Origin: Calcarisporiella thermophila CBS 279.70
Taxonomy: Eukaryota; Calcarisporiellomycota
DNA length: 64,000 nt
Direction of reading: 5' to 3'
Assembly: GCF_041956535.1 (NCBI RefSeq)
Contig: NW_027192197.1
Coordinates: forward strand, 1,157,673-1,221,672
The position numbers and the translations under genes were made by a program. Shown here in pieces: positions 24,686 through 36,533 of this stretch. A model generated the notes under the pieces. That model was given only the letters and a program-made list of their open reading frames with translations. It ran no database searches and had not been told where the DNA came from. Position 1 is the first letter of the stretch; each line of letters begins with the position of its first letter.

Positions 24686-27600
24686 TCACTGGCCCTCGAC
24701 AACTCCTGAGGCGGTGAAAGGCGTGAGCGCCTTCCTGGCACCCATGATCCGCTCCGCAAGTTTGCGCACATTCCGATCCACGCCAACCACTTGCCACGCA
24801 AAGTCCACTCCAAACACATTTCTAATCACATAGACTATCCTCTTAGCATACTTTTCCTTCATCCAATCATCGTCAAACTCCTCTTCTGGGGTGGTGAGGG
24901 CAGCGTCGAGAGGTAGGCAGCGATTTACAAGAGGCAAGAGCTGATTCACCAAACTTTCGTAGGACTCTTCGTCCTGCACGGGAGGGGGAAGCGTAATTTC
25001 GAAGGCCGGAGAACACGCCATGACGGTGTGGGTTCCGGAGTGATGGTAGCGGAACTCGTAGGTGCCAACCCGCCATGGGAGCTTTTCGCCTCGGAAAACA
25101 ATGCTTCCGCTCACGGTCTCGCCTCCTTGCAGGACCTCATAGGAGACCTCGTTGGTCTCTGCTTCGCTGGCAGGGTCTTCCTCGGCCATCCCTGGCACAA
25201 CCCAGCTCCACTGTCCCTTGGAGCTGACGGACGTGATGGTCGGAAGTCGGTTATCCGTTAATTTGTAAAGGCCAATCCAATCTTTTTTCGCATGGTTGGC
25301 CGGCGCTGTCCATTCAATGGTGATTTGCTCCCCGTACTCAAACCGAGTTCTCTTTGGCAGCCTAAGTGTGTATTTGGTTAAGTCATACTGGTCGATATCC
25401 TGTGCAATCACCGGGATCAGAATCCGGGTTCGGGATGCCTCGATGAGCGAACGTGTCTCCTCCACCATTTCTTTCAGGGTAGGCTTTGCAGCCTCTACTA
25501 GTTCTCCGATGGTATCAGCCGTCTCCTCCACCACTCGCTCCACTTTATCCACCACCTCCTTCACAAGCATCTCGGCCATCCGTGTACTCTGCAGGGCAAG
25601 TTGGATCTCTGGGATTCTTTTGGAGACGTCCGCCTGTAGGAGTTTATCAAGTGGAGGCAGCGTGGCGTTTTTGATCGTGCGGGTAAGACCAGCTTCTTTG
25701 CGAAGTTGAGCACCGTAAAGCTTTTGCATGTGAGGGCTAAAGTAACCGAAAGAACGGCGTTATGGTCTCTGAATGACTAAATAACTTAAACACATCAAAA
25801 AAAAAACAACTTACTATTCAACATAATTCAAAAACAAAAAGTTGGACACCTGTGAGAAGAGTGCAAGGCCAAAGATGACTGGGTGATTGGCGATGAGGGT
25901 CATTCCCCAGAAAGCAGCATGGCCCATGATCTTTTCGGGATTGTTTAGATATCTGAAGAGATGCGCAGAGGGAGAAAATTGGTTAAGAGTGGGGAGGAGG
26001 AAAAATAGCGAGGCATATAACGCCTGACTGACCTGTATATCCCATTATAAATCAGGTGGGGTGGATGCTCGTCGATAAAGAAGTCGCCGTAGAACCAGCC
26101 GTAATCGCCAAGAGTTTCGAAGATACTCATGCTCGTCCAAACGTGTAAAACGACCAGCAGCTATAGATAGCAATCAATGAAGCGTGTTTCAGGAGCCAAG
26201 AAGACCATAGAGTTGATTTATTACCACTCCCATTGTATGACGAAGAAGGGTGGTCCCATAGGTCCAATCATCCGGTAATGTGTAGAAGCTGAAGCATGCA
26301 ACTATGAAGCTCACGTAGGTCATACAGTTTGACAAATTATAAATCCTAACACATCACATAGCCCGAGAGTCAGTCAGTCTCTGATCAAGCCCTCCTCCAA
26401 ACAAACCACACACTTACACCTTCCAATTCTGGAACGCGTCCTGGGGAGTAAAGCCATACTTGATGTAATGCTTGGTAAAATGCTTACTCCGACTCTGTAC
26501 GAGTAGCACAGCTCCAAGGATATAGGAATGGAAAATCCGCCAAAACAGAGCCTGCCCGATCACAAATAGCCAGGCTTGGCTGCCACGCATTAAAAATAAC
26601 GGTATCACGGTTGAGTAGAAGATGATCATGGCAACGAAGAGATCTGTGGAACGCCACCAGTCGAAATTTTTAAATACAATTAGATCACGTCGGAAATAGG
26701 TGTGGTAAATGTCGCGGTTCGGACTAGTGCCATGAGCATCTTCGTGCTGGTTATCCTGATAGGTAGCATCATTAGTCTTATTTTTGCATTTGTCCTTGGA
26801 GGAAACTGGCTTGCTATTGTAAGTCTTTTCGATGTCTACAATAATTGATGGAGTGTTAGTATTTCTTGGTTGCAAATTGGTAATAGCGGTTCCTCCTCTT
26901 ACGCGGATTCTCAACATAGGTCAAGAAAACAAATTGTGCCACGTGCGCAATCAGACTCACATACAGCACCGTATAACTATGCGTGATAAGCGACACCCCA
27001 TAGTATCCTGCATATCCAACAGAGTACATCGGATGCGGTGCCATTTCAAATACCCCGTCGAAGGTTAGCGATTGCTCGATAAGGAAGAAAAAGTCTCCCC
27101 AGTCTGCATATACAAGCCGAGGTAAATGGTGAGAAGAGAAAAGCGAAAACGAAAAAGAATAGCGATACATTACACCAAGCAAAGTCTTTGACTACACGAT
27201 GAGCATCCAATTTCACCCACACGTTGAACAGCACTAGCACAAGCCCGCCAATCCAACGCAGCGCCAGACGAAGCCAATTTTCATCCGCAGGCGAATGCAG
27301 CCATGCGATTGCGAAGCAGACGTAGGCAGTGAAGTCATTGAGGAGGATGAGGTCAACAAGCTCGCGGAAAAGAAGCCAGGTATTGAACTCGACAGGCACC
27401 TCCTAAGAGTAAGAAAGACGGGTTTGGTGTTGAATACTAGTCTTTGGCATATAGATCGGATATTCGATGGGCACGCAAATTCAAATCATTATTACCTCAA
27501 ATTTGTAATCTTTACCCATTTTGGCGATCAATTCTCTTCTAACCCACTCCTTCTCCAACAATCCCCACCTTTTCACAACCCTCACCAACAAGTTTCTCTC

Positions 27601-28068
27601 ACTTTGTCTCTTCAAAAGATAGCCTAGTCCTCCATTATATGCCGCGCGCCACAAAAGAAACACGGTAAGGAAGAAATATTGCCGCAGGGTCGAAGGAAGA
27701 ATGAGGAAGAACATGATCTGGGTGACCATGACGCCGAGAATTAAGAAGTCGAAAAATGACTTCTTGGAAGAGAGGGAGAAGAGCGATCGGAGCATATCGT
27801 GGGTCTCTGGCACTCTAAACACTGTTCAGGAAAAGTGAATAAAACGTGCTCAGGAGTGAGAATGGAGGCTCTCATGCTAAACATGACACCTAGCCATCGT
27901 ACCTTTGCCATCGGACGTTTTTCCAAAGGTAACATTATTTTCAGTGACCCTCTTCAGTACCTGGGCATCTATCATATCTCTCTCGTTTTCTACCAAAATC
28001 TCGCCATTTCCGGCCTCGTTGGCTTTTAAGACCTGGTCCCCATGTCGATGACGAAGCTCGTTCGCCAT
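24686..28068 (-). CDS. CHO2: Phosphatidylethanolamine N-methyltransferase
   Basis: Transfers the first methyl group from S-adenosylmethionine to phosphatidylethanolamine in the ER membrane, leading to phosphatidylcholine. Nine exons in gene order: 28068-27903, 27821-27496, 27402-27174, 27103-26903, 26835-26418, 26345-26225, 26160-26033, 25952-25815, 25736-24686, giving 925 residues. Family hallmarks are [78 protein letters not shown] and [13 protein letters not shown]. Two methyltransferase-like membrane modules are present, followed by a soluble C-terminal domain of about 340 residues. Donor choices were fixed by matching conserved family blocks, e.g. WYWGDFFF across exons 3 and 4. It is the third gene of the minus-strand row UBP2, ERG9, CHO2. 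Confidence 0.95.
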
Positions 28069-28600
28069 TTCTAGAGTTGACTTACTATAAATTTCGGGGT
28101 ATTGTCGACTGCTTCTGTTTATAAGAGCAGTATAAAGTTTGGATACTGCTACTTTTTTATTTTTGCAAATCTTCCACTTGTCCTCACGTGTAAGCGGTGT
28201 TCAATGAATTTTGAATGATTCCTCTCACGAATATTAGATCATAACTTAGATTATTGGAGGTAAAGAGAATAACATAAAACAGATAAAATGAATGGAGGAA
28301 GCCGGCCGAAAGCGGGAGAAATAAAAAAAAAATAAAGGCATGTAAAATAACGAAAGAATAAACAACAACAGATCGTAACATTACTATCGCTAAAGATATA
28401 TAAAAATAACAGTACTCAAGTACTCAGTAATACTATATATAATTTTTTTATACCTCCCCACTTGTAACCCTACATTGCGCAAATTTTTCCTTTGGCATTT
28501 TATTCTTCAAGAAAAAGAAAGAGAAAAAAAAGTAAAATACTGAGAACTCTCTATTGTCTATAGTCGTTAAAGAATCGGGGGATATCTTGAGGGGACCAGC
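28069..28600. other. Intergenic, CHO2 promoter and ERG9 3' flank
   Basis: A 532-bp AT-rich gap between two genes on the same strand. A CACGTG-like core (CACGTGTAAG) lies at 28185, about 120 bp upstream of the CHO2 start. In yeast, E-box sites of this kind are bound by Ino2/Ino4 in CHO2-type promoters, so it is worth noting. No ORF. Confidence 0.5.
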
Positions 28601-30071
28601 TCAGACCATGCCGTTCATCCAACATGCGACCCAAACTGCAACAGCAGAGACAACGATTGTGATGGCAACTAGTGAGGGATATCCTTGTTTCTCTGGTGCA
28701 GGTTGATACTTGGGTAAATTGACATCGCACCACTTCTCAATCTATTACCAGATCAAGAGATCAATTAGTCTCAATCGCACGGCCTAGACCATCACATCCA
28801 GTAAGATTACCTGGCCACATGCAATGCTGATTTTCAAGAAATTTGGATCCCGGGTATCATTCTTTTTCGCAATCATCCTGGCATACCGCCGGAACACGTT
28901 CGCAACAGAGACGATATCGGTGCATTCGTAGATCAGCTGCACGGCTTCGCCCTTGCGAATCTTGACGTTACGCTTGAACACCTCGGGATTGCGCAATAGC
29001 AGGGCTAGGGTAGCGATAGCCATCACCTGGGGAATGGCACAAAAGTTGAAAACAGATTGATTCTTGAGCATGGAGAGATAGGTGAGGCAGTCGGGGACAT
29101 GGGCTAGAGCATTGGCACACATATGGGAAAGACATGCAAGTGCCTGGAAGGAAAATTTCATTAAAAGAAGTTACGAATGGGGCTCTTTCTAGTTCTCGGT
29201 TTTTGAGTGGAATATGCGACACTTACTGCATCCGTGTTTTTTGGATCTTTGAAGGCGGCAAAATCGTCCGCATATTGTGACCAGATGTCCTTGGGCCAGA
29301 ACTGGCGTTTGTCGATTAAATCCTCGAGATAGTCACGGATGATATTCGTTTTCTGGAGGAAATAACCCATGGTGATGGCAAGCTGTGATTCCTCCAAGAG
29401 CCGTTCATCTAACAAAAGAACAAAATGATAAGTGCCCTGCATGGACATATGCCCGAAACAACGTGAAATGCAATGTTACCTTCAAGTCCACTCTTCACGA
29501 ATAATTCATTAAGCCCTAGCCCAACCAGGCCAGCAACGTAGTAGCAGTACAGGTCGAAATCCTTCACAGTTGCAACGCTTGTCTCAATCCTGTGCTCGCC
29601 ATTCGCATACTTTGCCATACCCTCACCCATCTCCTTAGTAATTCTCGCAATCACGTCCTGCAGCGGTGGGCGTAGTGCTAGGAACTCGCTCACCACCACC
29701 TGAAATTCTACAAGAAGCTGTCTATCCTTTTCGTTCGGGCCGCTTTCGGTGAAGTTCCAGCCTTCCCGGCTGATGAGTTTGTGGAACTCTTGGAGAATTT
29801 CGGTTTTCCGTGAGAGCGGGAGCGTCATATCATCCTCGATGGTATCCAGCCCACGAAGCACAAGATAGAAAAGGCAAACTGGATCGCGCAAGTCCTCATC
29901 AAGCTCTTGGATGACGGCCGCAAATGAACGCGATGTTTGATTAAGGAATTCGTAGCAACGCTTCTTATTTCCGGAAAAATTGGGTAAGGGTCTGCGAGGG
30001 GAGAGCTTGTATTGGATGAGGGCGGCGATTTCAGAGGGATATCCCGCCGATTGTATAAGAGTACCCAGCAT
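28601..30071 (-). CDS. ERG9: Squalene synthase (farnesyl-diphosphate farnesyltransferase)
   Basis: Condenses two farnesyl diphosphates to squalene, the first committed step of sterol synthesis, at the ER. Exons in gene order: 30071-29480, 29408-29227, 29143-28811, 28741-28601, giving 415 residues, the usual length. Both Asp-rich motifs are intact: LDTIEDD (Asp76-Asp81) and DYLED (223-227). Other conserved blocks are [32 protein letters not shown] and [15 protein letters not shown]. The C-terminus is a single membrane anchor ([18 protein letters not shown]), with four residues after it. It feeds the same pathway as the DHCR24-like gene 20 kb away. Confidence 0.97.
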
Positions 30072-30474
30072 CGTATAGGATTATTTTATAAGAGATTAAA
30101 GATGAAGATAATAAGCGAGTATTAAGGAACAGAGCGGGAAAAAAGAAGTTTTGTTCACGAATAAACAATAGAACGGTCAATCTGCTGTTAAATTTTTCAC
30201 CAATTAGAAATCAAAGGCCTCCAAAGTCCCTTGCAGTCAATTTCGGAAGGAAAAAAAAAAAATAATAAAAAAAGCTCTCATAGAGGGGGTATAACTCGCC
30301 TTTTTCCAGCAAGAAATGTGTATAGAATATGCATTTATTAGAAAACGAAGATCGTTGCGTTGAGAGAAAAATAGAGGCTGAGCAAGGAAGAAACAGCATA
30401 AGCTCAAGTTTCTAGCCTTCGGCATACAGTGTCCACTAACTCCTTGGAATCTAACGAATATAGTTTGATTAAGC
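30072..30474. other. Intergenic, ERG9 promoter and UBP2 3' flank
   Basis: A 403-bp gap between tandem minus-strand genes. Holds an A-rich run (30248-30272). No sterol-response element could be identified with confidence and no ORF is seen. Confidence 0.5.
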
Positions 30475-33400
30475 TCAATAATTCCTATCTCTCCTCCCCA
30501 AAAATCTAAATTTCCATGATCTCTCACCCTCCTCACGCACGTAAACAATCATATATGGGTTGGCGGTGGTGCCACTATCCGTAAATACCTCCTGCTCACT
30601 CACCTAAGAAAATCGTTGCGTACAGCCATCGTCAAGAGCCATCCACACACTAATTGGGCCGTGTTCGACTCGAAGCAAAAGAGAAAACAACATACCTCCG
30701 TTACCGAAGCATCGTCGTATTTCAACCAGCGATCCCGCTCAAAGTCATGAATGTATATCCAGTAGTGCCCAAACTCTACTCCGCCTATCAGCGAAATTCC
30801 ACCGATTAGCAGCTGACTAGCCATGCCAAAATTTCCCCATATAAGTACCTTGATGCATAAATACAGCATGTGCTCGGTATGCGTGCTCTCTCAAATCACT
30901 AAATTGTCCTTTTAATTTTGGAATAAGCTCTTCAATTCGCTTTTGCGCTTGAGTCAGCTTCTCTCGCGCCCGATTTTCCTCCTCCACTAGTCCATTTATA
31001 ACCTGCTCCACTTCAAGCCTTCGCGCGGTATCTGTATAGGTGGCGAGCTCTTCACGGAGAATGGCGATCGCTGCCGAAAGCATGTCAGGCACAGGCAGCG
31101 GATATGTCTACCATTGGACAAGAATGCAGGAGAGGAAATGGTTAATAAGCGGGAAACAGTAGATACGGGCGATGCCCTACCTTGTTTTTAGTGTACTCCC
31201 CGACTAGTTTTTGACAATGCTCCAGCTCCTGTCTCCATCCCAGGACCTCTCGATGGCGATCCGCAAGCCTGTCTCGGTTCTCTGCGAGGTATCGATCCAT
31301 GTAGACGACCTTATCAAATCGGAGAAACGCGTTCGACTTGTACGCATTGGACGTGGAGCGGTCGAATTGAACTCTCTGTATAAAGCATATGGGTGAGAGT
31401 CGTCGGCCTGCAAAAACGAAGCCGGCGCGTATTTACCTGTATCTGGATCTGCAATACAGGGGGCAGCTGGCTAATATAAACCTCACGGGTTGCCTCGGTC
31501 CCCTCGACCTCCACCTTTGCCGGCCCGAAATACGCGTCCAACCCGTCATACAAATCGTACCCCTCACGCGCATCCACAAATAGATGGATGAAGGCCTCCT
31601 CTTTTGCGCGACAAACGGGCTCCCCACTCTTGGTGTCGATGTAGGACAAGAGCTGCTTGGTTTTGCCGAAGAAAAGCTCGCGTACAATATTTTGTCGTTC
31701 GCCATCGGCCCCTGCGGAGGTCGGTTTCAACGCAGCCTCTATGAGGCACATGACATTATCCATACACTCGGTGACATCCTGTTGTACACCAAAGGTCATG
31801 TCAGTGTGATGGGTTGGGATTGATGTAGACATATTTGATGCTGCTGCGGTGGTTGCGGTGTTGGTAACCGTCGCAGCCTTATCCGACGATGATGCCGGAG
31901 CGGAATAGCCCAAGAGTGGAGCAAGATCACTCGCTTCCCAAGCCTCTCCGGTCGACATCTTATCCTTGCTAGATATTACCAAGTCTCCCGTAGCGAAATC
32001 TTTGCCGGCGGCTTTTTGTGAACCCAATATCATCTCTTGGGGTAATGGTCGCTCTGGCCCCTTCATCCCAACTCCCTCCGTTTTATCCACCTCCATGACT
32101 TGTGCAGCCTCACTCTCCACTAAGTTGACATTGTCTTCACCCTTCATCTGCGATAGCTCATCTATGCAACCTCTACTTCCCTCCTCTCTTGAAATCGGCG
32201 GCTTTTCAAGGGCCATTCGCGCCAGCTCCAGGTTGGGGGTGACAGAGCGCTGCCTCGAATAGATCATGGTCACAAACAACTCGCTCAATAGCCCGACAAA
32301 TTTTTTGGCAAGTTTCACTTCTTGCCGCGATATTTCCCTTCCATAAATCTTTTTCCCGACCAAGGACTCCTCCTCCACGTGCTCATCCATGCGCATTACC
32401 GCCTCGCGAAACCCACGTATAGTGAAATAATATTGCAATAGCGAATTTAGATAACAAGTATTGCCCACATTTTCGAGACCAGCGGGGAGTTCGCCGCGAG
32501 AATGGTCAATCATCTCTATATCTCTGCCCAAATCACCACCAGCTCCTGCTTCAAATTCCTGCGACAGCTCTCCAAGATCAAGGAACCGCCATATCACTTG
32601 ACTACTACGCGCAGAGGCAATGATACGAAGCGCGTCCTTCAACTCTCCACCGATTTCCCAATTTGCCTAACAACAAGCAAACATCTCAGGTGAATAAGCT
32701 CGAAATCCAAACGAATATGCACGGACAAACCTTTTCCTTATAGGCCTGAACCACCTCCAAGTCCTCTGCTCCCGATTCCACCCCCAGGCGTTCATACGCT
32801 GATTTTATATCTGATCCGCTCACTATCCCCTGAGATTTTAGAATCGCCACCTCCTCTTGCAAGGTCATTGCTTGCCGTTCGTTTGCGATCTCAGTAAGCG
32901 CATCTAGATATTCGGGTGTCTTGCCGGGGACATGCTCAACCGCTTTGTGATAAGCCCATTTTATGAGATCGTCGGACATATCGCTCATCACTCCAAGTGA
33001 ATTCAAAGCCGCTTTGAGGCCAGAAGTGGGCACCGATGAAGAGGCGATCCAATGGCGAGCATAGGCGTTGACAACATGAGCATTTAATACAGGTTCCGCC
33101 TTCTGGAAAAGCTCGCGCCCTGCGGACACATTACCCATTTGCTCGCGCGCCACATGGAGTGCCAGAGACAGATCAAGATAACCACGCTTCATTATGGGTT
33201 CTCTATCGGGAAGCGACTTGGCGGGTGGAGAAATTGCACTCTCTCCAATTTCGTACCCAAGTGCCTCAAAGCATGCACGACTTCCCTCGTCCAGACCTAC
33301 TCGCTGCTTGAATGCGTTGCCTGTAATTGGGATGGCTCGATCGTCGCCTTCAAGTGCATTTCGTACATAGCGCGAGATTGTTTCAAGCGCTAGGTTGAGG

Positions 33401-34019
33401 GTTGTTTTCCTATCCACCCCACTATTTCCGCTTCCTACCCGCGTAGAGAATGAATCGACGGGTCTTGTCCGCTCCAGGGCCTGGAAAACAGAGAGTGGAA
33501 TTTGCGGTGCATGCACATCCACCTCCACTCGAAAGTAACACTCACAACAACGCCATACAGCTTTTTCGTTCTCCTGTCCCTGCGCTTGCGCCGGGTGAAA
33601 GTGGTGAATTTCCGACTCGGAAGAGCAACGACGCGTATCCATTTGAGAGTGGGTATTCACGTGAAACCATTGCCGACATGAACCGCAGATTACAATCAGC
33701 GTTTCACCGGAAGTTTCGCTCGCAGCGAGCAAAGTGTTTAAATATTCCGCGAGTTCCGGTGAAGGATAGAGGAATTCGTGGACATGTGGAACAGGCCCAA
33801 GCTTATGCACAGTGAGAAGGTGATTCACCCAGAAAGGTGTAGTGATTCCCTCTTCAGCATAAATGTAGCGGGTACTGCGTGGAGGAAGAATGGGAAGCTT
33901 TGGTGAGGATATCAATGAAGCCGACTTGCCACCGGGATATACTTCTTCTAATGAATATATTTATCAAGATATTTTACTAGATCTGGGACAAGAGAAAATA
34001 TACCTTGCGAGTGGACCAT
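30475..34019 (-). CDS. UBP2: Ubiquitin carboxyl-terminal hydrolase, Ubp2 family
   Basis: Removes ubiquitin from substrates; yeast Ubp2 works with Rsp5 and Rup1 on Lys63-linked chains. Exons in gene order: 34019-34004, 33947-32731, 32666-31437, 31375-31181, 31107-30849, 30784-30696, 30603-30475, giving 1044 residues. The first coding exon is just 16 nt. The USP Cys box is GLENVGNTCYLNSLLQ (Cys482) and the His box is GGVEFGHYWIYIHD (His978). A conserved Cys-rich N-terminal module (VICGSCRQWFHV ... WRCCECYFRV) and a long helical middle are typical of Ubp2. A Ser/Thr-rich acidic insert of about 150 residues splits the catalytic domain (around residues 560-700). The last intron was set so that HQG joins GVEFGHYW, matching the family. 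Confidence 0.9.
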
Positions 34020-35174
34020 CTTTTAAGTGCGTCTAAGCATTAGATCTCTATGGAGAGCGACGATTGTACATAAAATATGTGGTCAGTCAACCTAGTGTCG
34101 AATTGAATAATTAAGTCACGCGGTCACGAGTACATTTAATAAACCCGCCAATCTTTCGTCTAAGAATGCTGTATATGTATTTATAATGGCGAAGGAATAT
34201 ACAATAAGAAAGAGAAGATGATATAAAAGGGAGGAAAAAGAGTATAGAATGGATGCGATATAGGCTGTTGTAGAATGGAGGGAAATTGCAGAGGCCAAGG
34301 TCTAAAGTTAGTCGGCGATTGATTTATGGGTGGCTTTGTGCATGGTTCACCCTCTTTAAGGTACCGTGAAATCGTAAAATAAAGACAATAGCAACTTTTA
34401 TATTTCGAATATTTCGTTGTAGACAGTATGTAATAATTTTCATTTTGCTATTCCGATAACCTATCACTTGGCAACGCTGTTGCACGTTGTTAATAATAGC
34501 GCTGTTTTGAGGCGGTCAACTCTGTCTTTCTTACAAAAGAAAAAAAGGTTGTTTTCCGCGAAAGCTAATCGTTTTAGCCCCATTGTTTATCATTGTCAGC
34601 GACCATTTTACAAAATAACATAGTGGCCAATTGAGCAAGTAATAGCCAACTGCCATATATACACAACCTATAAATACAGAACACCCAAGCCGTTAGAGGT
34701 GAACTAAATATTACTTTCGCCCCTGCTCCGTGTATCAGTTAATGGAAAAATTTTGAACAAATAAAAAAATCTTTATTTTTTTTTTTTGTTATAAAGCTCC
34801 TACTTAGAATACTTCTGTTTCTTGGATATTTCAAAGGGAGGAAAAAAAGTAAAAGAGAGAGTACCTAGACTAAAGAGAAGGGAGAGCTAGAGAAAATAGG
34901 AAAATAAAAACAAAACAAGAGTCGTGAAAGCACGCACAAAGTCAAAAAAACTAATATAATACTATATAACCCACACACAATTGTATCAAAAAGTATAAAA
35001 AACTATCGAAGGTCTTTTTTTTGGGATTTTTTCGTAATACTTCTTAAATTTTGAACATAGAGAAAACATTACCACATATGGGTTCATTATAAAAAACTAA
35101 GTAAAGCGTGAAACGGAGAACCTCTCCCCCTCATAACGACAATAAAATCTCTGTCTGTGATCTCCATCATCCGA
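34020..35174. other. Intergenic, UBP2 promoter and bZIP gene 3' region
   Basis: A 1155-bp AT-rich stretch with poly-T (34776-34787) and A-rich runs. The half nearest 35174 is probably the long 3' UTR of the bZIP gene. No gene is seen on either strand. Confidence 0.5.
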
Positions 35175-36155
35175 TCAATTCTCCTTCACCTCCGTCTGCT
35201 TGGCAGCCGGAGCGGGCTCGGGGACTGCAGCAGCAAGGATTCTGGCAGTCAAGGCGCGATGTGCCTCGCTAAGTTGCTCCTCAAGCTTCTTGACCCGCTC
35301 TGTGTGGTCTTTGTCACGCTGCTCCAGCGATCCTTTCTCACTCTCAAGCACGGCTACCTTTAGCTGCAGCTTGGAGTTTTCGCCCTCGAGGTCGGCGACG
35401 CGACGTTCCAGCTCCTCCATGCGAAGGAGCTTTTTGAGGCGCGAGCGACGGGCAGCGTCAGTATTCTTCTGTCGCTTCAGAGCAAGCTCCTCCTGGAAGG
35501 CGGGGTCGCTGGGATCGCGGGTTTCCTCGACGCGTGTGCGCTTGCGGCCACGGCGGCTGCCCGTGGTAGTGGGGACCGCAGCATTAGGGGTCGGGGGCAT
35601 AGGCATGAGGGGCGCCGGGGTCGAGGTGGTCGTGACACGTGGGGAAATGGATCGAAGAGGAGGCGTGGGCAACTGGGCGTATTTGCGGGGAGCCGTGCCT
35701 TGGGTCGCTGCTTGAGGAGACAGCTGCACGGTGGACCGTGCCGGGGATGTGGCCGGATTAGCCGGGATCGTAGACGGCTTGAAAAGGGCAGCGGCCAGAT
35801 CGGGGAAAGCAGCGATAGCGGCATCGAGCCAAGGGCTTCCGTCGACCGAGGCGGAGGGAGTCACAGGGGACGTGGCGGCCGATTCATCAAAGAGCTGTTT
35901 GGAGGAGGAATCCGGCGAGTCCGGGGCTTCCCTAACCGCGGGGGTGCCGATGTTGGGGGTGGGCGGGACAGAGGTGCCGGAGGCCTCAGGAGAGGAGAAG
36001 ATCTCAAGGTCCTTTTCGGAGATGATGCCGGCCTGGTGGAGGCCAGTCGCGAGCCACTCGTCGAACAGCGAAGAGTCGGGCGACTCAGCGCTGAAGAGCG
36101 GAGGGGGGCTGTCGGTAGGGGAGAGTTCTGCGTGTTTCACGCTAGCAGTGGCCAT
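35175..36155 (-). CDS. bZIP transcription factor, GCN4/CPC1-like
   Basis: A single exon of 326 residues with strongly GC-rich third positions. The basic region ALKRQKNTDAARRSRLKK (about 228-245) carries the N-x-x-A-A-R-R-S-R signature of GCN4/CPC1 factors, and a leucine zipper follows to about residue 300 (RMEELERRVADLEGENSKLQ). The N-terminal half is acidic and Pro/Ser-rich, with an activation-like block (SPWLDAAIAAFPDLAAALF). Such factors bind TGACTC-type sites and switch on amino-acid synthesis under starvation. Two upstream ORFs in the leader are consistent with GCN4-style translational control. A different bZIP subfamily cannot be fully excluded, but the basic region argues for this one. 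Confidence 0.85.
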   Translation of the reverse strand: MATASVKHAELSPTDSPPPLFSAESPDSSLFDEWLATGLHQAGIISEKDLEIFSSPEASGTSVPPTPNIGTPAVREAPDSPDSSSKQLFDESAATSPVTPSASVDGSPWLDAAIAAFPDLAAALFKPSTIPANPATSPARSTVQLSPQAATQGTAPRKYAQLPTPPLRSISPRVTTTSTPAPLMPMPPTPNAAVPTTTGSRRGRKRTRVEETRDPSDPAFQEELALKRQKNTDAARRSRLKKLLRMEELERRVADLEGENSKLQLKVAVLESEKGSLEQRDKDHTERVKKLEEQLSEAHRALTARILAAAVPEPAPAAKQTEVKEN

Positions 36156-36282
36156 AGTTGTGTTGGTAGTAATGGTAATATTCTTCCTTTGAGGAGGCTG
36201 CGATAGCTTAAACTTAATAATACTATAGTTCTTGTATGAGGGCAGTTTTCTGCGCTAAGTGAGTGCGAGACGACTTCTGATT

Positions 36283-36420
36283 TTAGTGCTGTTGGCTGGA
36301 GGAGAGAGAGTGAGACGTGCGTCGGGAGGCGTCCGTCGGTTGTTGCTGGGTGTTAGCGTTGGTGTGCTGGGTGGTTGCTGTGAAGCAAGGTGCTGATTTT
36401 TGAGGCGTTGTGTAGGCCAT
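36283..36420 (-). promoter_or_regulatory. Upstream ORF 2 in bZIP leader (45 codons)
   Basis: ATG at 36420-36418 opens a frame of 45 codons ending in TAA (36285-36283), rich in Thr, Gln and Ser. It stops 127 nt before the bZIP start codon at 36155, and no other ATG lies between. The position matches the inhibitory uORF of the GCN4/CPC1 type. This assumes the leader is not spliced here. Confidence 0.6.
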
Positions 36421-36503
36421 GGTGGACTACGTTGATTTTCTGGTTGGCAAGATTAAAAAAGGTTGAGTTGGGAAAGAGCCCTACAGACGGTGTCCGCGGG
36501 AAT

Positions 36504-36533
36504 TTAGCAGAGGAAGAGAGAAGAGCAAGACAT
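36504..36533 (-). promoter_or_regulatory. Upstream ORF 1 in bZIP leader (9 codons)
   Basis: ATG at 36533-36531 opens a 9-codon frame (MSCSSLFLC) ending in TAA at 36506-36504. It lies 83 nt upstream of uORF 2. A short first uORF followed by a longer second one is the arrangement known from fungal cpc-1/cpcA leaders. Whether the transcript starts upstream of it is not visible. Confidence 0.5.
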
